Shown one piece after another: positions 1 to 8,452 of a DNA stretch of 64,000 bases. Source of the DNA: Maricaulis sp. Its GTDB lineage: Bacteria > Pseudomonadota > Alphaproteobacteria > Caulobacterales > Maricaulaceae. The translations under genes and the position numbers were made by a program. Positions within the stretch are counted from its first letter, which is position 1. Each line of letters begins with the position of its first letter. Where the stretch lies: NCBI RefSeq assembly GCF_017643475.1, contig NZ_JAEPNI010000002.1, positions 496,001 to 560,000 of the forward strand, given 5' to 3'. The notes under the pieces are model-generated. The model saw nothing but the letters and a program-made list of their open reading frames with translations, had not been told where the DNA came from and ran no database searches.

Positions 1-918
1 CAGCAGGTTCAGCGCTGTTGCGGCGGCGGCATTGTCGCCGGGTGTCGCAAGCACGGAGATCAGCGCGATCCGGCGCTGATGCCCGTCCAGTGTCTCGGCA
101 CGGGCGAGTTCAGCTTGCGGATCATCTGTCTGCAGGAAATTGGGCAGGCGCGGCTCGCCGACCGCATTGACCAGCCAGACCGGTGTACCTTCCGCAAACG
201 GAACGCCCGCGCTCTGATCAGCCGCCGTGACACGATAGAGCGCCATGTCGACAGCACTGTCGACGGCCGGCATCTCGTCCTCGATCATCTGCCCCAGCGT
301 GAAGGCAAAGAACATCCGGTTATAGTCCGGATCGGGCTCGATCGTATCGGCCAGTTCAGCCGTCAGCTCGGCAGCCGAGTTCTGGCCTTCCGCGGCCATG
401 CACAGGGCGCGAACCCGCACCCAATAGGCGCTGTCGCGTTCATCCAGCAGGGCGCGCGCGGTGTAACAAGCCCGTTCCACATTATCGGTGGCGAAACCCA
501 GATCTGTGTGCAGGCGCGCCAGTTCCGGACTGCGATTGAGATTTGGGGTACGCTCGAGCAGGTCGAACCCGTCATAGGCCCCGCCCGCAGCCAGCAGACG
601 GTCGGCGCGCAGGGCCGCCAGGCTGGTCTCTCCGCGGGCACCAGATGGCGGATAACCACCCGAGACCAGAATCGCCCGCGACATTTCGGCCAGCGCACTG
701 GAAGCATATCCCTCGCTGTCGGCTGCAGGCAGCTGGCTGAGCGCGGTCCGGGCCAGCATGGCCGTCGTGCCGTCCCACAGCGTCATATCGAAAATGGCGC
801 CGGGAAGTCCGACTTCCATCGGGTCCAGGGCGTCCAGGCTCTGAACCTCGATATCATCCTGCGCAAAGGCATTGGAGCCCAGCGCGAGGACCAGCAGGCT
901 AGCGCGGAAAATCATCAT
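1..918 (-). CDS. Exported hypothetical protein (3'-truncated by window edge)
   Basis: An open minus-strand frame runs from a double ATG at 918/915 to the window edge with no stop, giving 306 visible residues. It starts with a signal peptide (MIFRASLLVLALGSNAFAQ). The rest is alanine- and leucine-rich, with a helical, repeat-like look reminiscent of TPR proteins, but no family was recognised. It probably acts in the periplasm. Its start overlaps the stop of the tiny membrane ORF upstream, so the two are likely translationally coupled. A 284-codon plus-strand ORF here is the antisense shadow. Confidence 0.75.
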   Translation of the reverse strand, partial: MMIFRASLLVLALGSNAFAQDDIEVQSLDALDPMEVGLPGAIFDMTLWDGTTAMLARTALSQLPAADSEGYASSALAEMSRAILVSGGYPPSGARGETSLAALRADRLLAAGGAYDGFDLLERTPNLNRSPELARLHTDLGFATDNVERACYTARALLDERDSAYWVRVRALCMAAEGQNSAAELTAELADTIEPDPDYNRMFFAFTLGQMIEDEMPAVDSAVDMALYRVTAADQSAGVPFAEGTPVWLVNAVGEPRLPNFLQTDDPQAELARAETLDGHQRRIALISVLATPGDNAAAATALNLL

Positions 919-1039
919 CCAACTCTACTCTGACTTCTTCACGAGTGGGCTCCATGCCGTTGGCGATCAGAACCAGCGCGCCGAAACCTGTCATAACAAG
1001 CACCGCAACGACCGCAAAACCGATCAGAAAACCCCGCAT
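899..1039 (-). CDS. Small single-pass membrane protein, 46 aa
   Basis: The frame begins MRGFLIGFAVVAVLVM and ends with an acidic/basic tail (...DDDFPR, then stop). Residues 4-27 form one clear transmembrane helix, followed by a charged tail of about 18 residues. The stop lies inside the start of the downstream exported protein (about 20 nt overlap), an arrangement typical of coupled genes. No family is known to me. It is real if coupling is conserved in relatives; composition and overlap are the only evidence. Confidence 0.55.
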   Translation of the reverse strand: MRGFLIGFAVVAVLVMTGFGALVLIANGMEPTREEVRVELDDDFPR

Positions 1040-1145
1040 GAATATCCCCTCGTGTCCTGGCGTGACCGGCATGGTCACTGCAAACTCTTCGGCGCAAGAG
1101 CCTAACCGCGATTGCGGCGATTTCCAGACGCTTTATACCAAAGAT

Positions 1146-1688
1146 ATGAGTTTGCAGTGCGCGCCGGATAAAACCATCACCCTCATTGGCCTTATGGGTG
1201 TGGGAAAAACAACCGTTGGCCGCCGCCTGGCACAGGCGCTGGATCTGCCGTTCCGCGATGCCGATGAAGAGATCGAACGCGCCGCTGGCCGTTCAGTCAG
1301 CGAGATTTTTGCCGATTTCGGCGAGGCCGGCTTTCGCGAGGGCGAACGCAAGGTCATCGCCCGTCTGCTGCAGGAACCGCCCATGGTGCTGGCGCTGGGT
1401 GGCGGTGCCTTTGTCGATCCCGATACGCGCGCGCTGATCAAGGCCCATGCGACCTCGATCTGGCTGACAGCTGATGTCGACACGCTGGTCGCACGTGTGA
1501 AACGCCGGGATACCCGCCCACTGCTGCGGGGCAAGAACCCCAGAACCGTGTTGGGCGAGCTGCTCGGCAAGCGCACGCCGGCCTATGCCGAGGCCGATCT
1601 GCACGTCGATGCGGGCGGGAGCTCCCACCAGGGAACCCTTGACCGTATCGTCGAAGCGCTCAAAACCTTGAATCAGAACAATGTCTGA
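1146..1688 (+). CDS. aroK: Shikimate kinase
   Basis: This 180-aa protein phosphorylates shikimate at the 3-OH with ATP (chorismate pathway, cytosol). The Walker A motif GLMGVGKTT is at about residues 15-23, the shikimate-binding D-x-D region (FRDADEEIE) follows, then a GGGAF loop near residue 80 and the lid RDTRPLL. The frame is open further upstream, but ATG 1146 puts the P-loop at the usual distance from the N-terminus. The end overlaps aroB by 8 nt, so the two form an operon, as in other Caulobacterales. Confidence 0.95.
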   Translation: MSLQCAPDKTITLIGLMGVGKTTVGRRLAQALDLPFRDADEEIERAAGRSVSEIFADFGEAGFREGERKVIARLLQEPPMVLALGGGAFVDPDTRALIKAHATSIWLTADVDTLVARVKRRDTRPLLRGKNPRTVLGELLGKRTPAYAEADLHVDAGGSSHQGTLDRIVEALKTLNQNNV

Positions 1689-2784
1689 TCTGATCACCGT
1701 CGAGATTCCCCTCGGGGAGCGCAGCTATAATGTCGTCATCGGCCCGGAAGCGCTGATGACGGTGTCTCCGCTTGTCGCCGAGATGATGCAGCGTGGCCGG
1801 GCGATCATCGTGACGGACGAGATTGTCGCCCAGCACCACCTGGCCGGTGTCAAAACCCTCCTGACGGCCCAGGGACTCACCGTGGAAACCATCACCATGC
1901 CACCGGGTGAAACGAGCAAGAGTTTCGCCGGCCTGGAAGGTGTGGTGAGCCGCCTGCTCGATCTCAATGTTGACCGCAACGAGACCATCATCGCCCTGGG
2001 CGGCGGGGTCATTGGCGACCTGGCGGGATTTGCAGCGGCCGTGACCAAGCGCGGGGTAAATTTCATCCAGATCCCGACGACGCTGCTGTCGCAAGTCGAC
2101 AGCTCGGTGGGCGGAAAGACCGGTATCAATACCGGTCACGGCAAGAATTTTGTGGGCGCCTTCCACCAACCCCGGATGGTCGTCGCTGATCTCGGCCTGC
2201 TAACCACCCTGCCTGACCGCGAACTGCTGTCGGGATATGCGGAGATCGTGAAAGCAGCGCTGATCGATGACGCCAGGCTCTTTGACTTGCTGGAAAAGAT
2301 CGGCGTGCAGGTGTTTGACAGCCGCGCGCTATCACAGGCCATCGCTGCCGCCGTCGCCTTCAAGGCCCGCATTGTCGCCGAGGACGAACAGGAACGCGGC
2401 CGCCGCGCCCTGCTCAATCTGGGCCACACCTTCGGACACGCGTTCGAGGCCGAGGCGCCCAAGGATGTTATCCGTCATGGCGAGGCCGTGGCAGCCGGCA
2501 TGGCGCTGGCGTTTGAATACTCGGTGCAGCTGGGCGTCTGCCCGGCAGAGGATGCCGCGCGGGTTATCGCGCACCTGGACGATATCGGCCTGCCCAGCGC
2601 AGCCGGAAAGCTCGCTCACACGGAGTGGGATGCGCGGCGGCTGGTTGCCCGCATGCGCGACGACAAGAAAAACCAGGACGGGCGTATCACACTCATCCTC
2701 GCGCGCGGCATCGGAAACGCCTACATTGAAACCAATGTGGACGAGACGGATCTCGTCGCCTTTCTGGAGACAAAGCTCAAATGA
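1681..2784 (+). CDS. aroB: 3-dehydroquinate synthase
   Basis: This 367-aa enzyme converts DAHP to 3-dehydroquinate (second step of the shikimate pathway) using NAD+ and a divalent metal. The visible signatures are the glycine-rich NAD site GGGVIGDLAGF (about residue 101), the SSVGGKTGIN loop, and the metal/active-site segments GYAEIVKAALI, HTFGHAFE and HGEAVAAGM. Length is typical. It overlaps aroK upstream by 8 nt and the CBS-domain gene downstream by 4 nt (ATGA), so all three are probably co-transcribed and coupled. Confidence 0.96.
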   Translation: MSDLITVEIPLGERSYNVVIGPEALMTVSPLVAEMMQRGRAIIVTDEIVAQHHLAGVKTLLTAQGLTVETITMPPGETSKSFAGLEGVVSRLLDLNVDRNETIIALGGGVIGDLAGFAAAVTKRGVNFIQIPTTLLSQVDSSVGGKTGINTGHGKNFVGAFHQPRMVVADLGLLTTLPDRELLSGYAEIVKAALIDDARLFDLLEKIGVQVFDSRALSQAIAAAVAFKARIVAEDEQERGRRALLNLGHTFGHAFEAEAPKDVIRHGEAVAAGMALAFEYSVQLGVCPAEDAARVIAHLDDIGLPSAAGKLAHTEWDARRLVARMRDDKKNQDGRITLILARGIGNAYIETNVDETDLVAFLETKLK

Positions 2785-4049
2785 GCATTGACTGGAGTCT
2801 GGTCGGACCAGCACTCATGATTGTCGGACTGCTGTGCCTGTCCGCTTTCTTTTCGGGATCGGAAACGTCCCTTACCGCGACGTCGCGTGCGCGAATGCTG
2901 CAGCTGGAGAAGGATGGAACACCCGCCGCCGGCCGGGTCAACCGGTTGATATCAGACGGGGAAAGCCTGCTCGGATCGATCCTGCTTGGCAATAATCTGG
3001 TCAATATCGCCGCCTCGATGATCGTCGGACAATTGTTCGAACGCATGCTGGGCGGCAATGCCATTCTCTGGGCCACCCTGGTGATGACCTTCCTGGTTCT
3101 GATCTTTGCCGAGGTCCTGCCGAAAACCTATGCCCTGTCCAATCCGGACCGGTTCGCGCTGGCGGTCTCGCGCCCCATCCTGCTGGCCGTACGCGTGTTC
3201 GCACCAATCGTGGCGGGCGTTCAGTTCATCGTGCGCGGCGTGCTGACCCTGTTTGGCGCCAAGGTTGAAGGCCCGGTCCTGTCGGCCCATGACGAGCTGC
3301 GCGGCACCATCGAGCTGCACCACGAGGAAGGCGGCGTGGTCAAGGATGACCGCGACATGCTGGGTGGCGTGCTGGACCTGCGTGACCTGACCGTCGACGA
3401 CATCATGGTGCACCGCAAATCCATCCTCATGATTGATGCGGATCGCCCGGCCGAGGAGATCGTCTCCACCGCCCTGCACAGCCCGCATACCCGCCTGCCG
3501 CTCTACAAGGACGAGCTGGAGAACATCACCGGCGTGCTGCATGTGCGCGATCTTGCCCGGGCCCTGCACGAAGCCGAGGGTGACGCGTCCCAGGTCGATA
3601 TCAACGCCATTCGCCGCGATCCTTGGTTTGTACCGGAAACCACCGAAGTGCTCGACCAGCTCAACGCCTTCCGCGAAAAGCGCGAGCATTTTGCCCTGGT
3701 CGTCGATGAATACGGTGCCCTGATGGGGCTGGTAACACTCGAAGACATTCTCGAGGAGATTGTCGGCACGATCGAGGATGAACACGATATCCAGGTCGAG
3801 GGTATTCAAGCGGAAGAAGACGGCACCTGGGTCGTTGATGGCGTCGTCCCAATCCGCGATCTTAACCGTGCGCTCGACTGGGACCTGCCGGACGAGGAAG
3901 CTGTGACGGTGGCCGGACTTGTGATCCACGAGGCCCAGACCATCCCGGAACGCGGCCAGGTTTTCCGCTTCCACGGCGTGCGTTTCGAAGTCATCGAACG
4001 CCGCCGCAACCAGCTCACCATGCTGCGCGTCTGCCCGAGCCCGGACTAG
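2781..4049 (+). CDS. CNNM/CorC-HlyC family transporter-like membrane protein
   Basis: This 422-aa protein has an N-terminal DUF21/CNNM membrane domain (about residues 8-190: helices near 10-30, 65-110 and 125-150), then two CBS domains (about 205-325, with typical segments such as VDDIMVHRKSI and LVTLEDILEEIVG) and a C-terminal CorC_HlyC domain (about 340-420). The family is linked to Mg2+/Co2+ efflux and was historically misnamed hemolysin. The 4-nt overlap with aroB makes it the third gene of the operon. The substrate is not shown by the sequence. Confidence 0.9.
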   Translation: MSIDWSLVGPALMIVGLLCLSAFFSGSETSLTATSRARMLQLEKDGTPAAGRVNRLISDGESLLGSILLGNNLVNIAASMIVGQLFERMLGGNAILWATLVMTFLVLIFAEVLPKTYALSNPDRFALAVSRPILLAVRVFAPIVAGVQFIVRGVLTLFGAKVEGPVLSAHDELRGTIELHHEEGGVVKDDRDMLGGVLDLRDLTVDDIMVHRKSILMIDADRPAEEIVSTALHSPHTRLPLYKDELENITGVLHVRDLARALHEAEGDASQVDINAIRRDPWFVPETTEVLDQLNAFREKREHFALVVDEYGALMGLVTLEDILEEIVGTIEDEHDIQVEGIQAEEDGTWVVDGVVPIRDLNRALDWDLPDEEAVTVAGLVIHEAQTIPERGQVFRFHGVRFEVIERRRNQLTMLRVCPSPD

Positions 4050-4801
4050 TCCTGCGACACGTCTTCGGTCTCGAAGCCCTCACCCTCGAAGTATTCCGGA
4101 CAGGTTCCGCGCGGCGTATCCCCGCGCGGGCCGCCGGCCTCGTCGCGGGTATTGACCAGCAGGTCGCCGAACGCGTCCGCAAAGGACTGGGCGAGATCCT
4201 CGCCATCGGATGTGGAGCCGATATCACCGCGCAACAGGGTCAGGGTGCCGCCGCCCGAGGCCAAGTGATTGCGCGCATCATACTGCATCGCCGCGATCTG
4301 CTGACCGCTCTCGTCGAGGAGCTCGCCCTCGGCGGCGAGAGCGCCGATACCAATCGGCACACGCGGGTTAAGCGGTCCGGGCACAAAAACGCCGATAATC
4401 CCGGAAGCGCCGGCAGCGACCGGATTGGTCGCGTCAAAGCCGGTAATCGTCAGCTCAACCGAGTGGCTGGCGCCTTCTGCATCACTGCGCACCTCGAAAC
4501 CGCCCCGCGCGAGCCGGCGACACATCGTGCGTGACAGCACCCCAGCGACCCGGTCCAGCCGCTCGGCATCCACGCCCGAGGCCTCGGCCACACCTGCGGC
4601 CACGCTTGCACGCTGGAGATAGATGCTGACCACGCCCGCCATGGCCGCGCTGTCAGCATATTCCCGCACCGGCACCAGACCGCGCTCGGCGTCCTGCAGG
4701 CGCTCATAGCTGGACAGGGTCTGCACCTGGGCGACATTGCTCGCGCAGGCACCCAGGGTGAGGCAGCCACCGGCCGCAGCAAGCAGGAATTTCAATCGCA
4801 T
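4046..4801 (-). CDS. DUF3313-like outer-membrane lipoprotein
   Basis: A 251-aa lipoprotein: MRLKFLLAAAGGCLTLGAC gives a signal peptide with lipobox LGAC, cysteine at about residue 19. The mature part resembles DUF3313 proteins (AEGELLDESGQQIAAMQY strand-turn region, C-terminal acidic tail). ATG 4801 is preferred over upstream 4819 because it starts the signal peptide and follows GGTGAT. The 3' end overlaps the CorC-like gene by 4 nt, tail to tail. A perfect 9-bp hairpin sits directly upstream of the ribosome-binding site. Confidence 0.8.
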   Translation of the reverse strand: MRLKFLLAAAGGCLTLGACASNVAQVQTLSSYERLQDAERGLVPVREYADSAAMAGVVSIYLQRASVAAGVAEASGVDAERLDRVAGVLSRTMCRRLARGGFEVRSDAEGASHSVELTITGFDATNPVAAGASGIIGVFVPGPLNPRVPIGIGALAAEGELLDESGQQIAAMQYDARNHLASGGGTLTLLRGDIGSTSDGEDLAQSFADAFGDLLVNTRDEAGGPRGDTPRGTCPEYFEGEGFETEDVSQD

Positions 4802-4807
4802 ATCACC

Positions 4808-4829
4808 CTCGCAACTCAACAGTTGCGAG
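4808..4829 (-). promoter_or_regulatory. Hairpin abutting the RBS of the DUF3313-like lipoprotein gene
   Basis: CTCGCAACT and AGTTGCGAG (4808-4816 and 4821-4829) form a perfect 9-bp stem with a 4-nt loop. In the minus-strand mRNA it ends 6 nt before ATG 4801, so the GAGG-type Shine-Dalgarno is partly inside the stem. It may control translation or be a protein-binding operator. Confidence 0.5.
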
Positions 4830-4883
4830 CGAAACTAGGCCCTGCCCGCTCAAGGTCAATGAATAAGCACGACCCCAGAAGAT

Positions 4884-4908
4884 AGGGCGGGCCCGGAAAG
4901 CCCGCCCT
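4884..4908 (-). terminator. Strong GC hairpin downstream of the esterase gene
   Basis: AGGGCGGGC (4884-4892) and GCCCGCCCT (4900-4908) pair perfectly over 9 bp with a 7-nt loop, 27 nt after the esterase stop. There is no good U tract, so it is only terminator-like. Confidence 0.5.
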
Positions 4909-4934
4909 CGCACCAGGAGACAATTGGCGCGGAT

Positions 4935-5612
4935 CTAGTGATGTGCGCGGGAGCCCTCACCGAACTCGGCCTCGATGCGCTGAAAGAGCGGTCGGCCGGA
5001 GAGCTGGGACAGTACATAGCCACCGTTTTCGATGATCTCGATTTCCGTATCCGTACCCATGCGTTCGAAACGGCGATGGGCGGCCTCGCTCTCACGCAGC
5101 CAGTAACCGTCATTCTCGCCGACGATGAAACGGATCTGCATGTCGGACAGCGGCTCGTATTCGGAACGCTGGCGTGGATGCCCGGGCATGGCCAGCACGC
5201 CGCGGAAACGATCCGGCAGCGCGGCTGCGATACGGAAGACACCGGCACTGCTGGCGGAATAGCCAAAGATGTGGAAACGGTCCGAAGCCACATTCACAGG
5301 TGAGGCGATATAGTCCAGCGCCTCGGCAGACTGCTCGACAGAATACTGCCGCTCCTCGACACCGGCACGCACCACAACCCAGCCGAACTCCGCCGGATCG
5401 TCGTGCAGGAAAAACGTCCCGACCGATATCATCACCGGATATTCGCGGTCGGGATCAAAATCATCCGGGAAGTAAAAGCCCATGGGCATGCTCGCCCCGC
5501 CAGACGGCTCGACCTCGACATATTCGTCCGCCGGGGTTGCCTCATCCGTCTGGGCGAAGGCCGCACCGGTGATCACAAACAGGGACACAGCCCAGCTCAG
5601 GAGAGTTTTCAT
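4935..5612 (-). CDS. Exported alpha/beta-hydrolase (esterase-like)
   Basis: A 225-aa protein with a signal peptide (MKTLLSWAVSLFVITGAAFAQ). The core looks like a PHB-depolymerase/feruloyl-esterase type alpha/beta hydrolase: a YPVMISVGTFF strand, nucleophile elbow GYSASSAG at about residues 117-124, then VGENDGYW containing the likely catalytic Asp. The usual C-terminal His is not obvious; the tail ends in HH. It probably works in the periplasm or outside the cell. The substrate is unknown. Confidence 0.75.
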   Translation of the reverse strand: MKTLLSWAVSLFVITGAAFAQTDEATPADEYVEVEPSGGASMPMGFYFPDDFDPDREYPVMISVGTFFLHDDPAEFGWVVVRAGVEERQYSVEQSAEALDYIASPVNVASDRFHIFGYSASSAGVFRIAAALPDRFRGVLAMPGHPRQRSEYEPLSDMQIRFIVGENDGYWLRESEAAHRRFERMGTDTEIEIIENGGYVLSQLSGRPLFQRIEAEFGEGSRAHH

Positions 5613-5709
5613 ACCGCTTGCTCCAATAAAATTCGAAGCCAGCCATACCCAACCACCTGGCAGGTGCCAGCGGATCAGGGATCAGTGGTGTGAAAAACGA
5701 GATGAGCGG

Positions 5710-5961
5710 TCAGTGTTCGGGATGACGGTCGATTTCACGCGCTACATCATTGGGAACATCCACCGGACGCGACGTCGTCGCCTTTCGGATCATGCCGACA
5801 AATCCGACCAGGATCACCAGCGCCAGCCATCCGCCTGCGACCATGCCCAGGACAACCGGACGGAATTCCAGCGTGCCGAAATTCATGAAGTCACGCGCCA
5901 ACAGGCCACCATAGACCAGGACAGCGAGGACGCCGGACCAGAGGGCGAAAGGAATACGCAT
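5710..5961 (-). CDS. Small two-helix membrane protein, 83 aa
   Basis: It has two hydrophobic helices (about residues 5-24 and 37-60) followed by a basic/acidic cytoplasmic tail ending REIDRHPEH. It lies 47 nt downstream of the response-regulator gene on the same strand, so it probably belongs to the same transcript. No family recognised. Confidence 0.65.
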   Translation of the reverse strand: MRIPFALWSGVLAVLVYGGLLARDFMNFGTLEFRPVVLGMVAGGWLALVILVGFVGMIRKATTSRPVDVPNDVAREIDRHPEH

Positions 5962-6008
5962 CGAACAGGATCTCCCTTGAGTGGGTCCAGTTTAAGACCA
6001 AGCGGCAG

Positions 6009-6611
6009 TTACAGCCAGCCCCTTTCTCGCGCCAAGCGTGCAGCTTCCACCCGGTTCGTTGCGCCCAGCTTGCTGCTGGCCTTGTGCAGATAATTGCGCA
6101 CCGTGCCCCGCGCCAGCCCGCTTGCCTCCGCGATCTGGATACTGTCCAGCCCTGTCTCGGCAAGGCGAAGCAGGCGGCGTTCGGTGTCATTGAGCGGATC
6201 GGTTTCACCCCAGGCCTCCCGGATCAGCCCCTCCTGGATGACCTGTTCGCCCGCCACGACACGGCGGATAGCCTGCGCCAATTCCTGTGAGGGTGTGTCC
6301 TTGAGGACATATCCGGCGACACCGGCATCCAGCGCCCGCCGCAGATATCCCGGCCGGTCGAACGTCGTCACGATCAACACCCGGGTGCGGATCGTCTCGC
6401 GCCGGATTGTGGCCGCCAGCTCCAGCCCGGTCATGCCCGGCATCTCGATATCGCTGAGCAGAACATCCGGTGCATCCGCGCGCACATGGCGCAGCGCCTC
6501 GTCACCGGTCGCAGCGGCGCCGACGATCTCGATATCACTCTCCAGCGCCAGCAATGTTGCCAGGGCGTCGCGCAACATCACCTGGTCCTCGGCAATCAGC
6601 ACCTTGATCAT
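6009..6611 (-). CDS. NarL/FixJ-type response regulator (DesR-like)
   Basis: This 200-aa protein has an N-terminal receiver domain with phospho-acceptor Asp54 in LLSDIEMPG, the conserved acidic pair AED near residue 8, Thr in VTTFD and Lys in VLKDTP. The C-terminal LuxR-type HTH covers about residues 138-198 (LNDTERRLL...IAEASGLARGTVRNYL). It overlaps the sensor kinase by 4 nt (ATGA). Its DNA target may be the CTGTCA repeats upstream of the operon at 8337-8366. Confidence 0.9.
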   Translation of the reverse strand: MIKVLIAEDQVMLRDALATLLALESDIEIVGAAATGDEALRHVRADAPDVLLSDIEMPGMTGLELAATIRRETIRTRVLIVTTFDRPGYLRRALDAGVAGYVLKDTPSQELAQAIRRVVAGEQVIQEGLIREAWGETDPLNDTERRLLRLAETGLDSIQIAEASGLARGTVRNYLHKASSKLGATNRVEAARLARERGWL

Positions 6612-7678
6612 GACAGCTGCTCCGGCAAGGACACCCGAACAGCAAACCCGCCCTCAACACAGAGTTCGAAAAGACCGTCCACCGCCTCGACGCGCTCGCG
6701 CATGCCGCTCAGGCCATTCCCTTCAGCAGGTCTGCCACCACGGCCATTGTCCCGGACGGAAATCAGGTGACGGCCGGCTTCCCTCACAAAAGCAATCTCG
6801 ACACGGCTGGCCTGTGCATGGCGCAGGATATTGGTCGATGCCTCGCGCAGAACCATCACCAGCGCCGCTTCCGGCTCCCCGCTCAAGGCTGGCAGTTCCC
6901 CCTGCACGAGCACCTCGATCCCGGCGCTTTCCAGGGCCGCGATCACGCTTTTCAGCTCGGACTGGAGCGAACGGTCGCGCAGGCCGCTGACCGCATCACG
7001 GACCTCGCTGAGCGCGTCCCGGGAAATCGTTTGGATGGCCTCGATTTCCTGGCGCGCCATGTCCGGCTTTTGCTCGAACAGGCGGGCGGCCAGATCCGCC
7101 TTGAGCGAAATCACCGACAGCGAGTGCCCCAGCAGGTCGTGCAGATCCTTGGAAATGCGCGAACGCTCCGCTTCCACGGCAGCAGCAGCGGCGCGAGCCT
7201 GGCGATCCTCCGCTTCCAGCTCGCTCTCGGCCCTCCGGGCGGCAGAGGATGCTGTCAGGCCCGACAGCGCTGAGAGAACCACCACGGCCAGGGTGAAATA
7301 CCAGGGCGCACCAATCAGTACACACCCCAGCACCCCCGCCGGCCCCAGCACGATTAGAGCGGGCACACGCAACCGCGTATCCGGCAGGCGCGCGATCATG
7401 GGAGCTGCAAAGACGATGAACACGGCGGAACCGAAATTCATGGCAGCCATCGCCAATCCCAGACACACCGCCAGTCCCGATGCCACCAGCACCGTCCAGT
7501 CCATGCGCCGCATGGTGAAGACGTAAAGCGCGACAAACCCAACCAGCGCGCCCAGCGAGAGTGCGATCTCTGTCGTGTTAGGCGGGTCGACAAACCAGGC
7601 GAGGAAGAAACACCCCAGATAGACCAGGTCCAGCCAGGGTTTCTTCGTGGTGAAAAGGGTTTTCAGGGAAGCCATCAT
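6608..7678 (-). CDS. Sensor histidine kinase, HisKA_3/DesK-like
   Basis: A 356-aa membrane kinase. About six transmembrane helices occupy residues 15-150, with no extracytoplasmic sensor loop, as in DesK. The dimerisation/phospho-acceptor segment is ERSRISKDLHDLLGHSL (His about residue 203), and the HATPase region has DNGRGG and GLSGMRERV. Phosphate would pass to the overlapping response regulator. The start has two adjacent ATGs (7678/7675) without a strong Shine-Dalgarno. The signal is unknown; membrane state or envelope stress is the family norm. Confidence 0.88.
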   Translation of the reverse strand: MMASLKTLFTTKKPWLDLVYLGCFFLAWFVDPPNTTEIALSLGALVGFVALYVFTMRRMDWTVLVASGLAVCLGLAMAAMNFGSAVFIVFAAPMIARLPDTRLRVPALIVLGPAGVLGCVLIGAPWYFTLAVVVLSALSGLTASSAARRAESELEAEDRQARAAAAAVEAERSRISKDLHDLLGHSLSVISLKADLAARLFEQKPDMARQEIEAIQTISRDALSEVRDAVSGLRDRSLQSELKSVIAALESAGIEVLVQGELPALSGEPEAALVMVLREASTNILRHAQASRVEIAFVREAGRHLISVRDNGRGGRPAEGNGLSGMRERVEAVDGLFELCVEGGFAVRVSLPEQLS

Positions 7679-7694
7679 TCGCGTTCAGAATCAC

Positions 7695-8273
7695 CTATTG
7701 CGCTTGTCTCTTGCGTACCATGGAAACCTCGAAAGCAATGCCGCCTGCGGCGAGCAAATAGAGAATGGCGATGGCAAAGGGCAGCAGGGTCAGGCGTGCC
7801 TCCGGCATGGCGTAGAACATCACCGTAACCACGATCATGCGGGCAAAGGCGTGGATGAAACAGGCTTTGGAAGCATAACCCCAGCCGATCACGACCCAGT
7901 GGATGGTCATGCCGATGGCCAGCGTCAGCACGGTCAACTCCGGCTGCACGCCGATCACCGCGAAATGCATGGGCCAGAGGAAGTTGATGCCCATCACCGC
8001 CCAGATGGCGGCACCGCCGACCGGCGATTTGGCCTTCATGAAGTTGGCCCGCAGCGGCTTTTGCAGCAACAGGCCCAGCGGGAAGATCATGCCGGACCCG
8101 GCAGCCGCAAACAGCGCCCAGTCCGCCAGCGGCAGGCGGGAGCCAAGAATCCCCAGCACGATCCAGTAGATCGCCCCGGCAACCGGGAGCGAAATTCCAC
8201 CTCCTGCTGCGACAAAATAGCGATGGCGCTCGGCCAGAAGGGCTTGGGAAGTGATCAGAGGAGTATCAGTCAT
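7695..8273 (-). CDS. DUF7010-like integral membrane protein
   Basis: A 192-aa protein with about five hydrophobic helices and the GWGYASKACFIHAFAR segment that I associate with DUF7010 proteins. It is first in the minus-strand operon that continues with the DesK/DesR-type kinase and regulator (17 nt gap). Function unknown. Its place suggests that it is a sensing partner of the kinase or a regulated target. Confidence 0.65.
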   Translation of the reverse strand: MTDTPLITSQALLAERHRYFVAAGGGISLPVAGAIYWIVLGILGSRLPLADWALFAAAGSGMIFPLGLLLQKPLRANFMKAKSPVGGAAIWAVMGINFLWPMHFAVIGVQPELTVLTLAIGMTIHWVVIGWGYASKACFIHAFARMIVVTVMFYAMPEARLTLLPFAIAILYLLAAGGIAFEVSMVRKRQAQ

Positions 8274-8336
8274 GTCAGGCCTTTTCTTGTGTCTGGCCTC
8301 AACATGACCGCCCGCTGGACGATGGAATATTCACAC

Positions 8337-8366
8337 CTGTCACCGAAGTAGAGTGACAGCTGTCAT
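8337..8366. promoter_or_regulatory. CTGTCA/TGACAG operator cluster upstream of the two-component operon
   Basis: CTGTCAC (8337-8343), GTGACAG (8353-8359) and CTGTCA (8360-8365) give an inverted pair plus a perfect 12-bp palindrome TGACAGCTGTCA (8354-8365). It lies 64 nt upstream of the DUF7010-like start and between divergent genes, so it is a likely regulator site, plausibly of the DesR-like protein. Confidence 0.5.
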
Positions 8367-8452
8367 CATTTGCGACAGTTAGACACCTTGGCGCGGTGAG
8401 CAACGCATGGTATCCGCTGGCCAAATCCTAATTCGATCCTGGGGAATTCGAC

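Noticed and set aside
79-933. 284-codon plus-strand frame
   Set aside because: It is antisense to the signal-peptide-bearing minus-strand gene, whose frame has better composition; GC-rich DNA opens such shadows.
2952-3974. 340-codon minus-strand frame
   Set aside because: Antisense to the CNNM/CorC-like gene with clear CBS domains.
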